Of a stretch of 51,879 nt of DNA, positions 42,669 to 51,783 are shown in pieces. The translations under genes and the position numbers were made by a program. The notes beneath the pieces are model-generated. The model was not told the DNA's origin, did not search any database, and saw nothing but the letters and a program-made list of their open reading frames with translations. Position 1 is the first letter of the stretch. Every line of letters begins with the position of its first letter. The DNA is from PCC-9228 sp964477525 (GTDB lineage: Bacteria > Cyanobacteriota > Cyanobacteriia > Cyanobacteriales > PCC-9228), in assembly GCA_964477525.1 (NCBI GenBank), contig CAYZHY010000010.1, forward strand, positions 1 through 51,879. Reading direction: 5' to 3'.

Positions 42669-44438
42669 ATGGTAAGCGAAAGGATGGTACCTGGGGAACC
42701 AACAGTTAAAAAATGGTTCGCTTCACAAAAAGTGAAATGGGTAGCGGCCGCGTTCTTGGTTGGTGGCGGTGCGATCGCTTTGGTATGGGCAATACGGCAC
42801 TATTCGCCACCACAAACGCAAATCGGCGATCGCTTGATTCCCTCACCAGCATTGCTATCGATATCGGTTAGTACAGAACAGAAAACTTGGCAGCAAACCC
42901 AGAAGTTGGGAACTTCTGAAAGTCAGAACCAACTACAAACGGCCATTCAACAGTGGCGCGATCGCTTGACGGCCGCCACGGGATACAATTACGAAAAAGA
43001 TATCCAGCCTTGGGTGGGCAAAAGAGTCACTTTGGCGTTTTTACCTTCTGCCAAACCAGCTTTGGAAAAGACGCATCCCTCACAGCTAGCTATTTTGCCT
43101 ATTGCGGATCGCAATGCTTTTACTGACAGTTGGAAATCGCCACAACAATTAGATAAAAGTAAGTGGTCCCAGCGATCGTATCAAGGGGTAACTGTTTGGG
43201 AAACCCAGGCAAGTTCAAAAAATACCTATGCGGCGGCTGTTTTGCAGCGGCGTTTTGTGGTGGTAGCCAGCAAACCAAAGACCTTAGAAAAAGCGATCGA
43301 TGCCTACCAACAAAACACCAGCATTAGCGATGCCGATGGCTACCAACAAGCTTGGAAGCAATTGCCGAAAGCGATCGATACCAACGACGATAGCATTTCC
43401 TTGGCAAGGCTGTATGTCAACGTACCGGAAGCAGCGGCCTGGCTGGCAAAAACCAGTGTTGGTTCCGAAACCTTGCCCAATATTACCCAAATTCCCCAAA
43501 ACCAAGGCATTGTGGGGTCAATTGCTTTGGAATCGGAGGGCGTACGTTTGCAAACTCTTTCTTGGCGTTCTCCCGATGAAGGTGCCGATACTTCTAACAA
43601 TAAAAAAGCCTATTTGGTCAGCAATGAATCGCCAAGTATTCTCAATCGCCTCAGCGCCGATGCCGTTTTAGCAATTTCTGGGAATAATTTACAGCGATTT
43701 TGGCAAACCTACAGCCAACGCGCCAAACTCAATCCCCTGAATCCCTTGAATGTAGAATGGTTGCGCCAGGCTATTCAATCAACGGTGGATTTAAACTTAG
43801 AAACCGATTTGCTGCCTTGGATGGATGGCGAGTTTGCGGTTTCGGTGTTACCGACCAACCAAGAAACCAAGTCGCCTTTGCCTGGTGGCGTGGGTTTTCT
43901 TGTAAGAAGCAGCGATCGCGAACGGGCAGAACAAACTTTAAAACATTTGGATGAAGTAATGGCCGATAAATATCAATATCAAGTTAAAGACCGAAAAATC
44001 AACGGTCGTTCGGTTGTGAATTGGACTTCACCCATGGGCAGCGTAACTGTAACCCACGGTTGGTTGTCAAAAGATATTTTATTTTTCACGGTAGGTGCTC
44101 CCATTGCTAATAAAGTTATTTCCTCACCCAGTCAAATTTTGCCCGAACGAGACATGTTTCAAAAGACATTTCCCCAACAACGACAACCGTACAATGGTAA
44201 TTTCTTTATCGATTTGGAGCGAACTTTAAACAGCGATCGCCCTTTGGTTCCGGAGTTACCTCCCCAACAAAAGGTTTGGGTGGAAGCGATTCGCGCCATT
44301 GGCGTTACAGCCGCCGTACAAAACGAATCCAGTACCTATTACAATATCTTTTTGCTCTTGCATCGAAACGATACTGCTTCTACTTCCAACAAAACTTCCC
44401 AAACAAGCGATCGCCAAAACAACGAAACTGGTGAATAA
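42669..44438 (+). CDS. DUF3352 family membrane-anchored protein
   Basis: A 589-residue protein of the DUF3352 family. After a short cytosolic start (MVSERMVPGEPTVKKW) there is one helix (VAAAFLVGGGAIALVWAI), then a large extracytoplasmic part with IPSPALLSISVSTEQKTWQQ, RLTAATGYNYEKDIQPWVGK, and LAILPIADR, typical of the family. The likely ATG at 42669 has AAAGGA seven bases upstream; ATGs at 42645 and 42609 are in frame but the latter lies inside the DUF4335 gene. The spacing to DUF4335 (31 bases) suggests one transcript with DUF3038. Function unknown. Confidence 0.85.
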   Translation: MVSERMVPGEPTVKKWFASQKVKWVAAAFLVGGGAIALVWAIRHYSPPQTQIGDRLIPSPALLSISVSTEQKTWQQTQKLGTSESQNQLQTAIQQWRDRLTAATGYNYEKDIQPWVGKRVTLAFLPSAKPALEKTHPSQLAILPIADRNAFTDSWKSPQQLDKSKWSQRSYQGVTVWETQASSKNTYAAAVLQRRFVVVASKPKTLEKAIDAYQQNTSISDADGYQQAWKQLPKAIDTNDDSISLARLYVNVPEAAAWLAKTSVGSETLPNITQIPQNQGIVGSIALESEGVRLQTLSWRSPDEGADTSNNKKAYLVSNESPSILNRLSADAVLAISGNNLQRFWQTYSQRAKLNPLNPLNVEWLRQAIQSTVDLNLETDLLPWMDGEFAVSVLPTNQETKSPLPGGVGFLVRSSDRERAEQTLKHLDEVMADKYQYQVKDRKINGRSVVNWTSPMGSVTVTHGWLSKDILFFTVGAPIANKVISSPSQILPERDMFQKTFPQQRQPYNGNFFIDLERTLNSDRPLVPELPPQQKVWVEAIRAIGVTAAVQNESSTYYNIFLLLHRNDTASTSNKTSQTSDRQNNETGE

Positions 44439-44517
44439 CCATTAAAATCGTGTTACGTTAGAGAGCGTTCCAACGGACAACCATCCCATTTATCTTTAAA
44501 TTGAAAAAGGAGTTTTT

Positions 44518-44895
44518 ATGGCAGACCCCCAAGACACGATCTGGATTTTAACCGAAGATGACGTTTCTCCATCTGCAGATGAGGGAAGCAAAGGAGGCGG
44601 TAATTATCGCAGTCCTTGGTCGCAAGTACAGGAAAAAAGCGCTCAAGGCATCAAAATTGGTGCCCAAGAGTTAGAAGAGCGCATGTCTAACTTTATGAAA
44701 GTTATTAATAAAATCTTCAAACGTGCTGATGAAGAAGTAGAAAGAGAGTCAGGCATGCGCTTGGATGAAATTAGTTTGTCTGTAGAAATTACCGGAGAAG
44801 GAGAAATCAAATTAGTTGGTAGCGGTGGCAAAGTTGGTAGCAAAGGTGCGATCGCATTAAAATTCAAGCGATTTGACGTTCACAACCAGCAATAA
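44518..44895 (+). CDS. Pepco-domain-like small protein
   Basis: A 125-residue protein resembling Pepco (peptidase co-occurring) domain proteins, a small family named for its association with caspase- or trypsin-like proteases; I recognise it by pattern and context, with moderate certainty. It opens with DTIWILTEDDVSPSADEGS, has a central amphipathic helix (LEERMSNFMKVINKIFKRADEE) and ends in a beta-rich half (LDEISLSVEITGEGEIKLVG, then GGKVGSKGAIALKFKR). It has no membrane segment. An excellent AAAGGAG site precedes the ATG. It is 122 bases upstream of a YiaA/B gene and about 600 bases upstream of a caspase gene, all on the same strand. It could be a substrate or regulator of that protease. 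Confidence 0.65.
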   Translation: MADPQDTIWILTEDDVSPSADEGSKGGGNYRSPWSQVQEKSAQGIKIGAQELEERMSNFMKVINKIFKRADEEVERESGMRLDEISLSVEITGEGEIKLVGSGGKVGSKGAIALKFKRFDVHNQQ

Positions 44896-45017
44896 ACCAG
44901 TTTTTTTTATTCTATTCTAAAAATAAAAAGGACAGTGCAAAAACCGTCCCCATATTTTCCCAACCGGTTTTCCCCTGGATACGATAAAAATGTCGCAAAT
45001 TGGGAAAAGCCAAAATT

Positions 45018-45305
45018 ATGAGTAACGAAAACGAAACACCCAAACGAGAAGACACCAACGCCTGGGTATTCCACTCTTGGTTGTCATTTGGTTTGTCAAT
45101 TGTAGCCATGGCAGTGGGAATTATCTATTTGCCAGTCAACAACTGGGTTAAAGGATACATGGCTATGGGAACCCTATTTACCGTTGGTTCCACCATCAAC
45201 TTATCCAAAACAGTTCGCGACCAACACGAAAACAAACGCCTGATTTCCCGGGTAGACGAAGCGCGTTTGGAGAAATTACTTGCCGAAAACCATCCGTGGA
45301 AATAA
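45018..45305 (+). CDS. YiaA/YiaB family two-helix membrane protein
   Basis: A 95-residue protein with the YiaAB two-helix domain: WVFHSWLSFGLSIVAMAVGI then VKGYMAMGTLFTVGSTINLS, ending in TVRDQHENKRLISRVDEARL, the conserved charged tail of this family. Its role is unknown. The ATG at 45018 (MSNENETPK) is chosen over the earlier frame opening at 45000. It lies between the Pepco-like and caspase genes on the same strand, with gaps of 122 and 197 bases, so the three could be co-transcribed or only adjacent. Confidence 0.88.
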   Translation: MSNENETPKREDTNAWVFHSWLSFGLSIVAMAVGIIYLPVNNWVKGYMAMGTLFTVGSTINLSKTVRDQHENKRLISRVDEARLEKLLAENHPWK

Positions 45306-45502
45306 TTCTCTATCAAAAATTCCCTAGAAACCGAATGATGTGGTAGGCATTTTCCTCAAAATTTCTGCCACATTTTATTTTTATCGCCAATCTCAAAACC
45401 TTTGTAGTTTGCCAACCGCTAAAACTATTTGATATAGTCTACCCAGGGAAAAAACGGGAAAATTTGGCAAAGTTTCCCATTTTTGGGAACCATCAGCAAG
45501 CA

Positions 45503-47053
45503 ATGACGAAAAATTGGGGATTGGTCATTGGCATCAACCATTATCAAAGACTGAGATCGCTACAATACGCGCAGTACGATGCTCAGGTAATGCAAAACTT
45601 CTTTCTACAAGAAGCAGCTTTTGAAAAAGTTTTTTATTTTGCTGACGATGCCGAACCGCTAACAGCGCCTGATAACTCCCTATACTACTGCCAACCTACC
45701 TACGGTCATTTGTGGTCTTTTTTACAAGATTTTTTTGAATCCCCCCAGCTAGAAACCGGCGATAACTTTTGGTTTTTCTTCAGCGGTCATGGCATTCGCC
45801 ACGAGAATCGAGATTATTTGATGCCTACCGACGGTCACCCCCAAGCTATAGAACAAACTGCCTTGCCTCTGTATTGGATAACGGAACGATTGCGTCGTTG
45901 TGGCGCAGATAATGTTATTTTACTTATCGATGCTTGCCGGGATGAAGATAAAGGCGGTTTGGGAGTTGGTCGGGATAAGCCACAAGGTGTCGTCACCGTA
46001 TTTTCTTGTCAACCCAAGGAAAAATCCTACGAAGTCAAAGAGTTGCAGCAAGGAGCTTTTACCTATTCTTTGCTGGAAGCTTTGCGGATTCGGGGAGAGG
46101 AAAATTGCGCCACTGTAGAAAGACTGTATCAGTTTTTAAAAACTCGCGTACCGCAGCTAAACCAGCAATATGGTTACCAAGACCAAACGCCTTATGTCAT
46201 TGCTGAACCTGCCACCAAGCTACATTTGATTTTATTGCCAAAAAAAGCTACGGATGCGGATTTGGCGTTGTTGCGGGAAGATGCTTTAACAGCAGAGGCG
46301 GAGGAGAATTTTAAACTAGCGGAACAACTTTGGCGGCGGGTATTAGCGATCGCTCCTAATGATAGCAGATCCTATGAAGGTGTCAAGCGTACAATTCAAA
46401 AACAGGTAAAAAAGACTTCACAAGATAACTCGCAATCCAAATTTTTCCAGAAATTCATCTTTAATCCTTTCCGGTATTTAAAAATGTTTCCGCCAAAGCG
46501 GAAATTATCCAGAATTTTATTGTTATTATTCGCGCCAAGCATAGTATTTGGAATTTGGCAGTCTTATCAATATACTCAAAATTCTTATCAAGATACTCCA
46601 AATTCTGAATCTTCTATATCGCCATCTAAAATTGAAAGCTCCATTCCAGAAGACTCTCCTAGTCGCGGACAAAGTATATTTTTCTGTAAACAAATTGATG
46701 GTGTTCCGACAACAATAGCTCTTCATCACAAGAGAAGAGAAGTAGAAATGATAAGCTGGACCAAAGATTCCTATTTTGAAAATTCTGATTATACAAACGA
46801 AAAACGTTGTAAAATGGTTTCCAAAAGATTTCAAAAAACTCAAGAAAAAGGGATATTAAATTATATTGTTTCTGGAAATATAGAAGGTAAAACTGCATTA
46901 TGTGCATCTAGAGAAAAACCTACCCATGAAGTACAAACGTGTACTGACGAACAATTACTATTAATTTTAGAGCCTTCACAAAATCCACAGGAAATTATTG
47001 AGCATATAAACAACATAAATAACGGTCGGACTGAGAATCCTGTAGAACTCTAA
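45503..47053 (+). CDS. Membrane-anchored caspase-family protease with C-terminal COP23 domain
   Basis: A 516-residue orthocaspase-type protein. The peptidase C14 domain (residues 1-240) begins NWGLVIGINHY; the catalytic His is His96 in FFFSGHGIR and the catalytic Cys is Cys145 in LLIDACRDED, both intact. Residues 255-300 form a TPR-like helical segment (LTAEAEENFKLAEQLWRRVL). One transmembrane helix follows at about 337-354 (SRILLLLFAPSIVFGIW), then a polar linker, and a C-terminal domain (391-503) with the COP23 pattern: IFFCKQIDGVPTTIA, then four Cys at 395, 436, 467 and 480. COP23 was first seen as a circadian membrane protein of Cyanothece. The protease faces the cytosol and COP23 the other side. 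The ATG at 45503 is chosen over a TTG 13 codons upstream. Confidence 0.88.
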   Translation: MTKNWGLVIGINHYQRLRSLQYAQYDAQVMQNFFLQEAAFEKVFYFADDAEPLTAPDNSLYYCQPTYGHLWSFLQDFFESPQLETGDNFWFFFSGHGIRHENRDYLMPTDGHPQAIEQTALPLYWITERLRRCGADNVILLIDACRDEDKGGLGVGRDKPQGVVTVFSCQPKEKSYEVKELQQGAFTYSLLEALRIRGEENCATVERLYQFLKTRVPQLNQQYGYQDQTPYVIAEPATKLHLILLPKKATDADLALLREDALTAEAEENFKLAEQLWRRVLAIAPNDSRSYEGVKRTIQKQVKKTSQDNSQSKFFQKFIFNPFRYLKMFPPKRKLSRILLLLFAPSIVFGIWQSYQYTQNSYQDTPNSESSISPSKIESSIPEDSPSRGQSIFFCKQIDGVPTTIALHHKRREVEMISWTKDSYFENSDYTNEKRCKMVSKRFQKTQEKGILNYIVSGNIEGKTALCASREKPTHEVQTCTDEQLLLILEPSQNPQEIIEHINNINNGRTENPVEL

Positions 47054-47209
47054 AATTAAGAAGATTCTCTTTTGGCAAATCTAATTGCACAAAACCTTCG
47101 CATTTATTTTTTTGTATCTTTCGGCAATCTTCAGGACAAGCTTCGTGGTTCTATAAAAATCCAAAAAAAAGGCAGCAATAGCCAAACCAGCCATTCTGCC
47201 AAATAATAA

Positions 47210-47326
47210 TTACCTCGCTTTCGTCGTATACACTTGCCAAGCAATAAACGCCACAAAAGCGCCAAAACTCAACAAACTCACCCAATCCTGCCAGCTACCC
47301 GGTACCGGCAAATACTGCTGTTCCAT
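47210..47326 (-). CDS. 38-residue single-helix membrane peptide
   Basis: The plausible gene is 38 codons from the ATG at 47326 (MEQQYLPVPGSWQDW), not the longer frame from 47422, whose first part lies in the apcE terminator. GAAGAG precedes the ATG. A single hydrophobic helix (WVSLLSFGAFVAFIAWQVY) ends in a short basic tail (TTKAR). The layout recalls small photosynthetic or NDH-1 subunits, but I cannot assign it. It lies downstream of apcE on the same strand, beyond the terminator, so it needs its own promoter or read-through. Confidence 0.6.
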   Translation of the reverse strand: MEQQYLPVPGSWQDWVSLLSFGAFVAFIAWQVYTTKAR

Positions 47327-47401
47327 GGCTCTTCTATCAATCTCTACAACAACCTCTATCCTACAACCTAGCCAAAGCCAACGTACCGTGCAAACCCAAC
47401 C

Positions 47402-47432
47402 AAAAAAAATCCCCTCCCACATTGGGAGAGGA
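47402..47432 (-). terminator. Intrinsic terminator of apcE
   Basis: On the minus strand, CTCTCCCA and TGGGAGGGG pair around an ATG loop (47411-47431), followed at once by a run of eight T (47409-47402). This is a textbook rho-independent terminator, about 55 bases after the apcE stop. Confidence 0.88.
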
Positions 47433-47485
47433 TAAAGTTTTTAAAAACTAGGAAAAAAACCGCTAGCAGTTTCTACCCACAGAAA

Positions 47486-50179
47486 CTACCGCCTTTCCGA
47501 AGGCGTGAAACTGGGAACCACCAACTCGCGGTCCTGCTTCGTTAGCTTGTTGTACAAACGCTCCGTATTCGGGAAATTCGCCGCCGGTAGCGTTGGGAAG
47601 CGACGGTAAGGAACCGTATCCTCGCCGAAGACCTCCAGATATTCCATACTACCGACCATGGCACGTACGAACCCTTTCAACCCTTGCTGGGCCAGGATTT
47701 GATTGTACATGCGAATTTCCTTCTGATCGCGTGGTGCGCGACCGAGGAAATGCTTGGTACCAAACTCGATAACCTGGGTATTGGGATAGGGAGTATAGAA
47801 CTCCTTGATGTAGAGTGAGGAACAACCCAATTCCTCGATAAACTCTTTGACGGTAATCTCGCGGTTCCCCAAGCGGCTTTCCAAACGGGAGAACTGGTTC
47901 TTGATGATGTAAGGTTCCACATCCCGCTCGAATACTTGACGGTACGCCGCGCGAATGAGCTTCTGCAACGCTGGCTTGTCGTTGGTATCCGTAAGTTTGA
48001 AGACCTTGGTTTGTTCGCGCTTGCGGCTGACCCCTTGGTTGGCGCGGAACTGAATGTCGGGAACCGTCCGCATATTGGCCGCGGTACCCAGTTCCACAAA
48101 CCGTGGCTTGGTTTCTTTTTCCACTTCTTTGCCTTTGTAACCAATGCTTCCCACGCGATTGGTCCGCAAAGCCACGCCGCCGGGGGTTAGATAGCGTTCG
48201 TAAGGAACCGTATCTTCGCCAAAGGCTTTGTTATACTCGTCGCTGTCGATAATGGTATCGACCAGTGCGTAGAACCCTTGTCTGGCGCAGATGTCGAAGT
48301 AGCTGTTGATTTCCTGACGACCGTAGGTGGGACGACCTAGCAAGCGACGGTGGATGTACTCGATCGCTTTACAAATATACATCGAACTCCAGTACATCTT
48401 GCGGAAGACATTGGATTTGGCCAGGGTCCGCACAAACTCCCGCATGGAAATATCGCCATTTTCCAGCTTGATTTCCACTACGGTGAGGCGCTGACCTTCG
48501 TACAGTTCGCGGCCGAATACCTGCCGGTAGCAAGCGCGGATGATGTTTTGGGTGCTGCTTTCGGTGTATTTGACGCTGGCACCGTTGCCGCCTTTGCCGC
48601 TACCAGGAAGCTGGCTGAGTTTGAACACCTTCGGTCCCAAGCTTCCTGGGTTTTTACCAACAGCGCCGGGATTGCTCAGTTGATTGTCAATTCCTGGACC
48701 CTGACGAACCAAAATCCGACGGGTATCTTTGTTAAAGAACGCCGGCGCATCTTTGGGATTGCGGGTTTCTTTGGGGAAAATCGCGCCAAACTGAATTTCT
48801 AGCGGGTCGTTGCCGCGACCGTAAGGGTGTTGGTCGGGTAGCGGTTGTTCGTAAGCAGCGTACAGCGTAATAAATTGAGGAACTTTGCGGAAAGGTGCGC
48901 TGTAGTTGAACAGCTGAGCTTTCGGTCCCCAATTTCGGCATTCTTGTGCTTCTTCTCCCAAACCGCGCAAGTAAGGAACGGTATCTTCGCCAAAGTAATC
49001 GCTGTATTCTTCAGAATCTACCAACGCATCAACAATTGCTGGCAAACCGCCTTCGGAAATGATGTCAAAGTATTTTTGTACTTCTTCCCGCGAAGAAGGC
49101 GCACGACCTAAGAAGTGACGGAAGGCCAGTTCTAAGGCACGGCTGTTAATAAAGGGTTCGTAAAACTGCTTGCGATATAGAGGCGATTTCCCCAAACGGC
49201 GGACGAATTCCCGCATGGAAATTTCGCCGTTTTTGACCTTAGACTCTAGGTCGGAAATGTAGAGACCGTAAGCTCTGGTAATATCGCGCTCGAAAAGTTG
49301 GCGGTAAGCCGCTTTGATGGCAAGTTGTTTTTCGCTGGAAGATTGTCCGGATCGAAGGAAGAATCTCTGCCGTTTTTCAGCGGCATTGGCATAAATCTGC
49401 GGGAGTTTCAGACCTTGCTGGTCGTCGGAGAAACTTTCGCGGACTTTATCAGAAGGTGCGGGTCCGATGAATTCGTTAATCAGAACGTCGAAGTACTGGT
49501 TAACAATGTCTTTGGCTTCGGTGTCGTCGCGGAAATATCCTTGCGCTGCCAGTTTCATTTCCCGCAGCGCCACAATGGTAGCGGCAGAAGAACAGGCATT
49601 TTCAATGATTTCGCGCAATCCACGGACATTGACAGCGATGATACTGGGATCGCCAGCAACGATCGCGTAGGTGAGGTACCGTAGGAACCAGCTCAAATCG
49701 CGCAAGGATTTGGTGGTGTTTTCCGGACCGTAGCGCGCAATGTTGATGGCCTGGAATCCAGGAGGAACCGGACCGCTGCTGGGTGAGAGGAAAATGGATT
49801 TGATGCTGTCGATGATGCCGCGACCGAAGCCACCGCCGCTCTCTACGAAGGTGAGGTTACCGAGAGCAGAAGATGTTTGTTGCTGGGAACCGGCCATGGC
49901 TGGTTCCGGTTCTGGCGGTCTTTCTAAAAACGACATGGGGGAACCACCAACGAAGATGCGGTTGGCAGCTTTGGATACGATGAGTTCGGAGTTTTGGGTC
50001 AGGATTTGCGCGATCGCAACGCGCTTTTGACCCGATTGGAAAAAGGTTTTCAGTTCCGTTAGTTCGCCATTTCCTAGATAGCGGTCCTGCTGTTCTGCTT
50101 GGGAAATATTGGATAGAGGAACTGTTTTATAGAGTTGCGGACGCGCAACTGTACTTCCACCACTTGCCTTCAGTGTCAT
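47486..50179 (-). CDS. apcE: Phycobilisome core-membrane linker ApcE (L-CM)
   Basis: An 897-residue protein that nucleates the allophycocyanin core, anchors phycobilisomes to thylakoids and acts as a terminal energy emitter. The N-terminal phycobilin domain (residues 1-240) is interrupted by the PB-loop (about 80-145) and carries the chromophore Cys196 in ENACSSAATIVALREMK. Three linker repeats follow, about residues 285-405, 543-662 and 738-860, each ending with FGEDTVPY. Three repeats predict a tricylindrical core. The start MTLKASGGSTVARPQLY is canonical. Neither apcA, apcB nor apcC is next to it in this window. It has its own terminator and a long leader. Confidence 0.98.
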   Translation of the reverse strand: MTLKASGGSTVARPQLYKTVPLSNISQAEQQDRYLGNGELTELKTFFQSGQKRVAIAQILTQNSELIVSKAANRIFVGGSPMSFLERPPEPEPAMAGSQQQTSSALGNLTFVESGGGFGRGIIDSIKSIFLSPSSGPVPPGFQAINIARYGPENTTKSLRDLSWFLRYLTYAIVAGDPSIIAVNVRGLREIIENACSSAATIVALREMKLAAQGYFRDDTEAKDIVNQYFDVLINEFIGPAPSDKVRESFSDDQQGLKLPQIYANAAEKRQRFFLRSGQSSSEKQLAIKAAYRQLFERDITRAYGLYISDLESKVKNGEISMREFVRRLGKSPLYRKQFYEPFINSRALELAFRHFLGRAPSSREEVQKYFDIISEGGLPAIVDALVDSEEYSDYFGEDTVPYLRGLGEEAQECRNWGPKAQLFNYSAPFRKVPQFITLYAAYEQPLPDQHPYGRGNDPLEIQFGAIFPKETRNPKDAPAFFNKDTRRILVRQGPGIDNQLSNPGAVGKNPGSLGPKVFKLSQLPGSGKGGNGASVKYTESSTQNIIRACYRQVFGRELYEGQRLTVVEIKLENGDISMREFVRTLAKSNVFRKMYWSSMYICKAIEYIHRRLLGRPTYGRQEINSYFDICARQGFYALVDTIIDSDEYNKAFGEDTVPYERYLTPGGVALRTNRVGSIGYKGKEVEKETKPRFVELGTAANMRTVPDIQFRANQGVSRKREQTKVFKLTDTNDKPALQKLIRAAYRQVFERDVEPYIIKNQFSRLESRLGNREITVKEFIEELGCSSLYIKEFYTPYPNTQVIEFGTKHFLGRAPRDQKEIRMYNQILAQQGLKGFVRAMVGSMEYLEVFGEDTVPYRRFPTLPAANFPNTERLYNKLTKQDRELVVPSFTPSERR

Positions 50180-50595
50180 TTATATTGCCGATTAGTAACT
50201 ACAAGGATCGACGTTTGCGTATCTACGAGCCAGTTACGGGGGTAACCTGCTACTGGCTGGTTGGACAGATGGGTTTGGGAGCTACTTTTTGTGGGAATCA
50301 ACCCCTCTGCTCCCCAAATAACCCATTGCTGTTTTGTCAGGTTGGCTCCCTTCCAAGGAGAATCTGGAACGGACCTATCAAGATGGCTGCAACCACCACA
50401 AAGTTGGGTGGCTTTCAGCTCTTAATTTGTTTACAATAAAACGTTTTGGCAACAAAATATGGTTTTATTAAGAAGTGTATCGACCCTGTTTTTTCGGGGT
50501 ACTAGGACATTATAAAACCTGATAAAGTCCTAAAAAAATGATAATTTTTGTAACAGTTGGGCAGCTTTGCTGTCTGTTTTTTTTGGCATCTGACT
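50180..50595. promoter_or_regulatory. apcE leader and promoter region
   Basis: About 415 bases between the divergent apcE and methyltransferase genes. On the minus strand a TATAAT (50514-50509) would start a leader of about 320 bases; no good -35 was found, as is common for light-regulated cyanobacterial promoters. An inverted repeat, TAGGAC (50503-50508) and GTCCTA (50527-50532), brackets the TATAAT. No other gene is visible. Confidence 0.45.
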
Positions 50596-51783
50596 ATGAC
50601 CCACCCAACTTCCGACATTAGCGAAGCCGTAGCTCGCCTGTACGATACCTATCCGTTTCCGCCAGACCCGTTGCTCGACGAACCGCCACCGGGATACAAC
50701 TGGCGCTGGAACTGGCCGGCTGCCTATCATTTTGCTACCGGACAAAAACCCAGCCAATTCCAGGTTCGCATTCTGGATGCTGGCTGCGGTACTGGGGTCA
50801 GTACGGAATATTTGGTCCATCTCAATCCCGAAGCGGAGGTGGTGGGCATCGATTTGAGTAGCGAAGCGATCGCGGTGGCAAAAGAACGCTGTCGCCGCAC
50901 GGGTGCCGATCGCGCTCAACTGCAGCATCTCAGCCTTTACGATACTCCACAACTAGAGGGCGAGTTTGAGTATATTAACTGCGTCGGTGTTTTGCACCAC
51001 TTGCCAGACCCCCAACGCGGCTTACATGCGATCGCTTCCAAACTAGCGCCTGGGGGATTGATGCACGTCTTTGTTTATGCCGAATTGGGACGTTGGGAAG
51101 TGCGCCTCATGCAGCAAGCGCTGGCGCTGTTACAAGGCGACAATCGCAACGATTTCCAATCTGGCGTGAAGCTGGGACGACAAATTTTTAATTCTTTACC
51201 AGAAAACAATCGAATTGTCAAGCGCGAAAAACAACGTTGGTCCCTAGAAAACCAACGGGATGCCAACTTTGCCGATATGTACCTGAATCCTCAGGAAATT
51301 GACTACAACATCGAGACGCTCTTTGAACTCATCGATGCCTCGCAACTGCAATTTCTCGGTTTTTCCAACCCCGAATACTGGCAGCTAGATCGGTTGTTGG
51401 GAAATGCTCCCGATGCCTTAGAAAAAGCCAAACAGCTCGACGAGCGCCAGCAATATCGCCTCATCGAACTGCTCGATCCGGAAGTCTCCCACTACGAATT
51501 TTTCCTGGGTAGACCTCCCATTCCCCAAAACGATTGGTCCGATCCAGCAGCTTTGGAGCAAGCCATTCCCGAACGCAGTCCTTGCATGTTTGGATGGTGC
51601 AGCCGCGATATTATGGATTACAACTACATGCCGGTTACTTTATCAGAAGCCGAGTTTGAATTTATGCAAGCTTGCGACGGTCAACGCACCGTTGGCGAGA
51701 TTTTACCCAATTGTACTTTAGACAGCGATGGGGTGCGATCGCTTGCCCGGCGGCAATTGATTTTGTTGGGACCAAGTTCGTAG
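50596..51783 (+). CDS. Class I SAM-dependent methyltransferase
   Basis: A 395-residue protein. The SAM-binding domain has motif I ILDAGCGTGVSTEYL (about residues 55-69), the acidic end of strand 2 VVGIDLSSEAI, and motif III-like GVLHHLPDPQRGL. The N-terminal part (VARLYDTYPFPPDPL) and the C-terminal 200 residues (with VSHYEFFLGRPPIPQ and MFGWCSRDIMDYNY) extend well beyond the core. The YDxYPFP motif at the N-terminus is typical of a family found in cyanobacteria; its substrate is not known. The ATG at 50596 is preferred over the frame opening at 50557. A tandem repeat starts within its stop codon. Confidence 0.9.
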   Translation: MTHPTSDISEAVARLYDTYPFPPDPLLDEPPPGYNWRWNWPAAYHFATGQKPSQFQVRILDAGCGTGVSTEYLVHLNPEAEVVGIDLSSEAIAVAKERCRRTGADRAQLQHLSLYDTPQLEGEFEYINCVGVLHHLPDPQRGLHAIASKLAPGGLMHVFVYAELGRWEVRLMQQALALLQGDNRNDFQSGVKLGRQIFNSLPENNRIVKREKQRWSLENQRDANFADMYLNPQEIDYNIETLFELIDASQLQFLGFSNPEYWQLDRLLGNAPDALEKAKQLDERQQYRLIELLDPEVSHYEFFLGRPPIPQNDWSDPAALEQAIPERSPCMFGWCSRDIMDYNYMPVTLSEAEFEFMQACDGQRTVGEILPNCTLDSDGVRSLARRQLILLGPSS

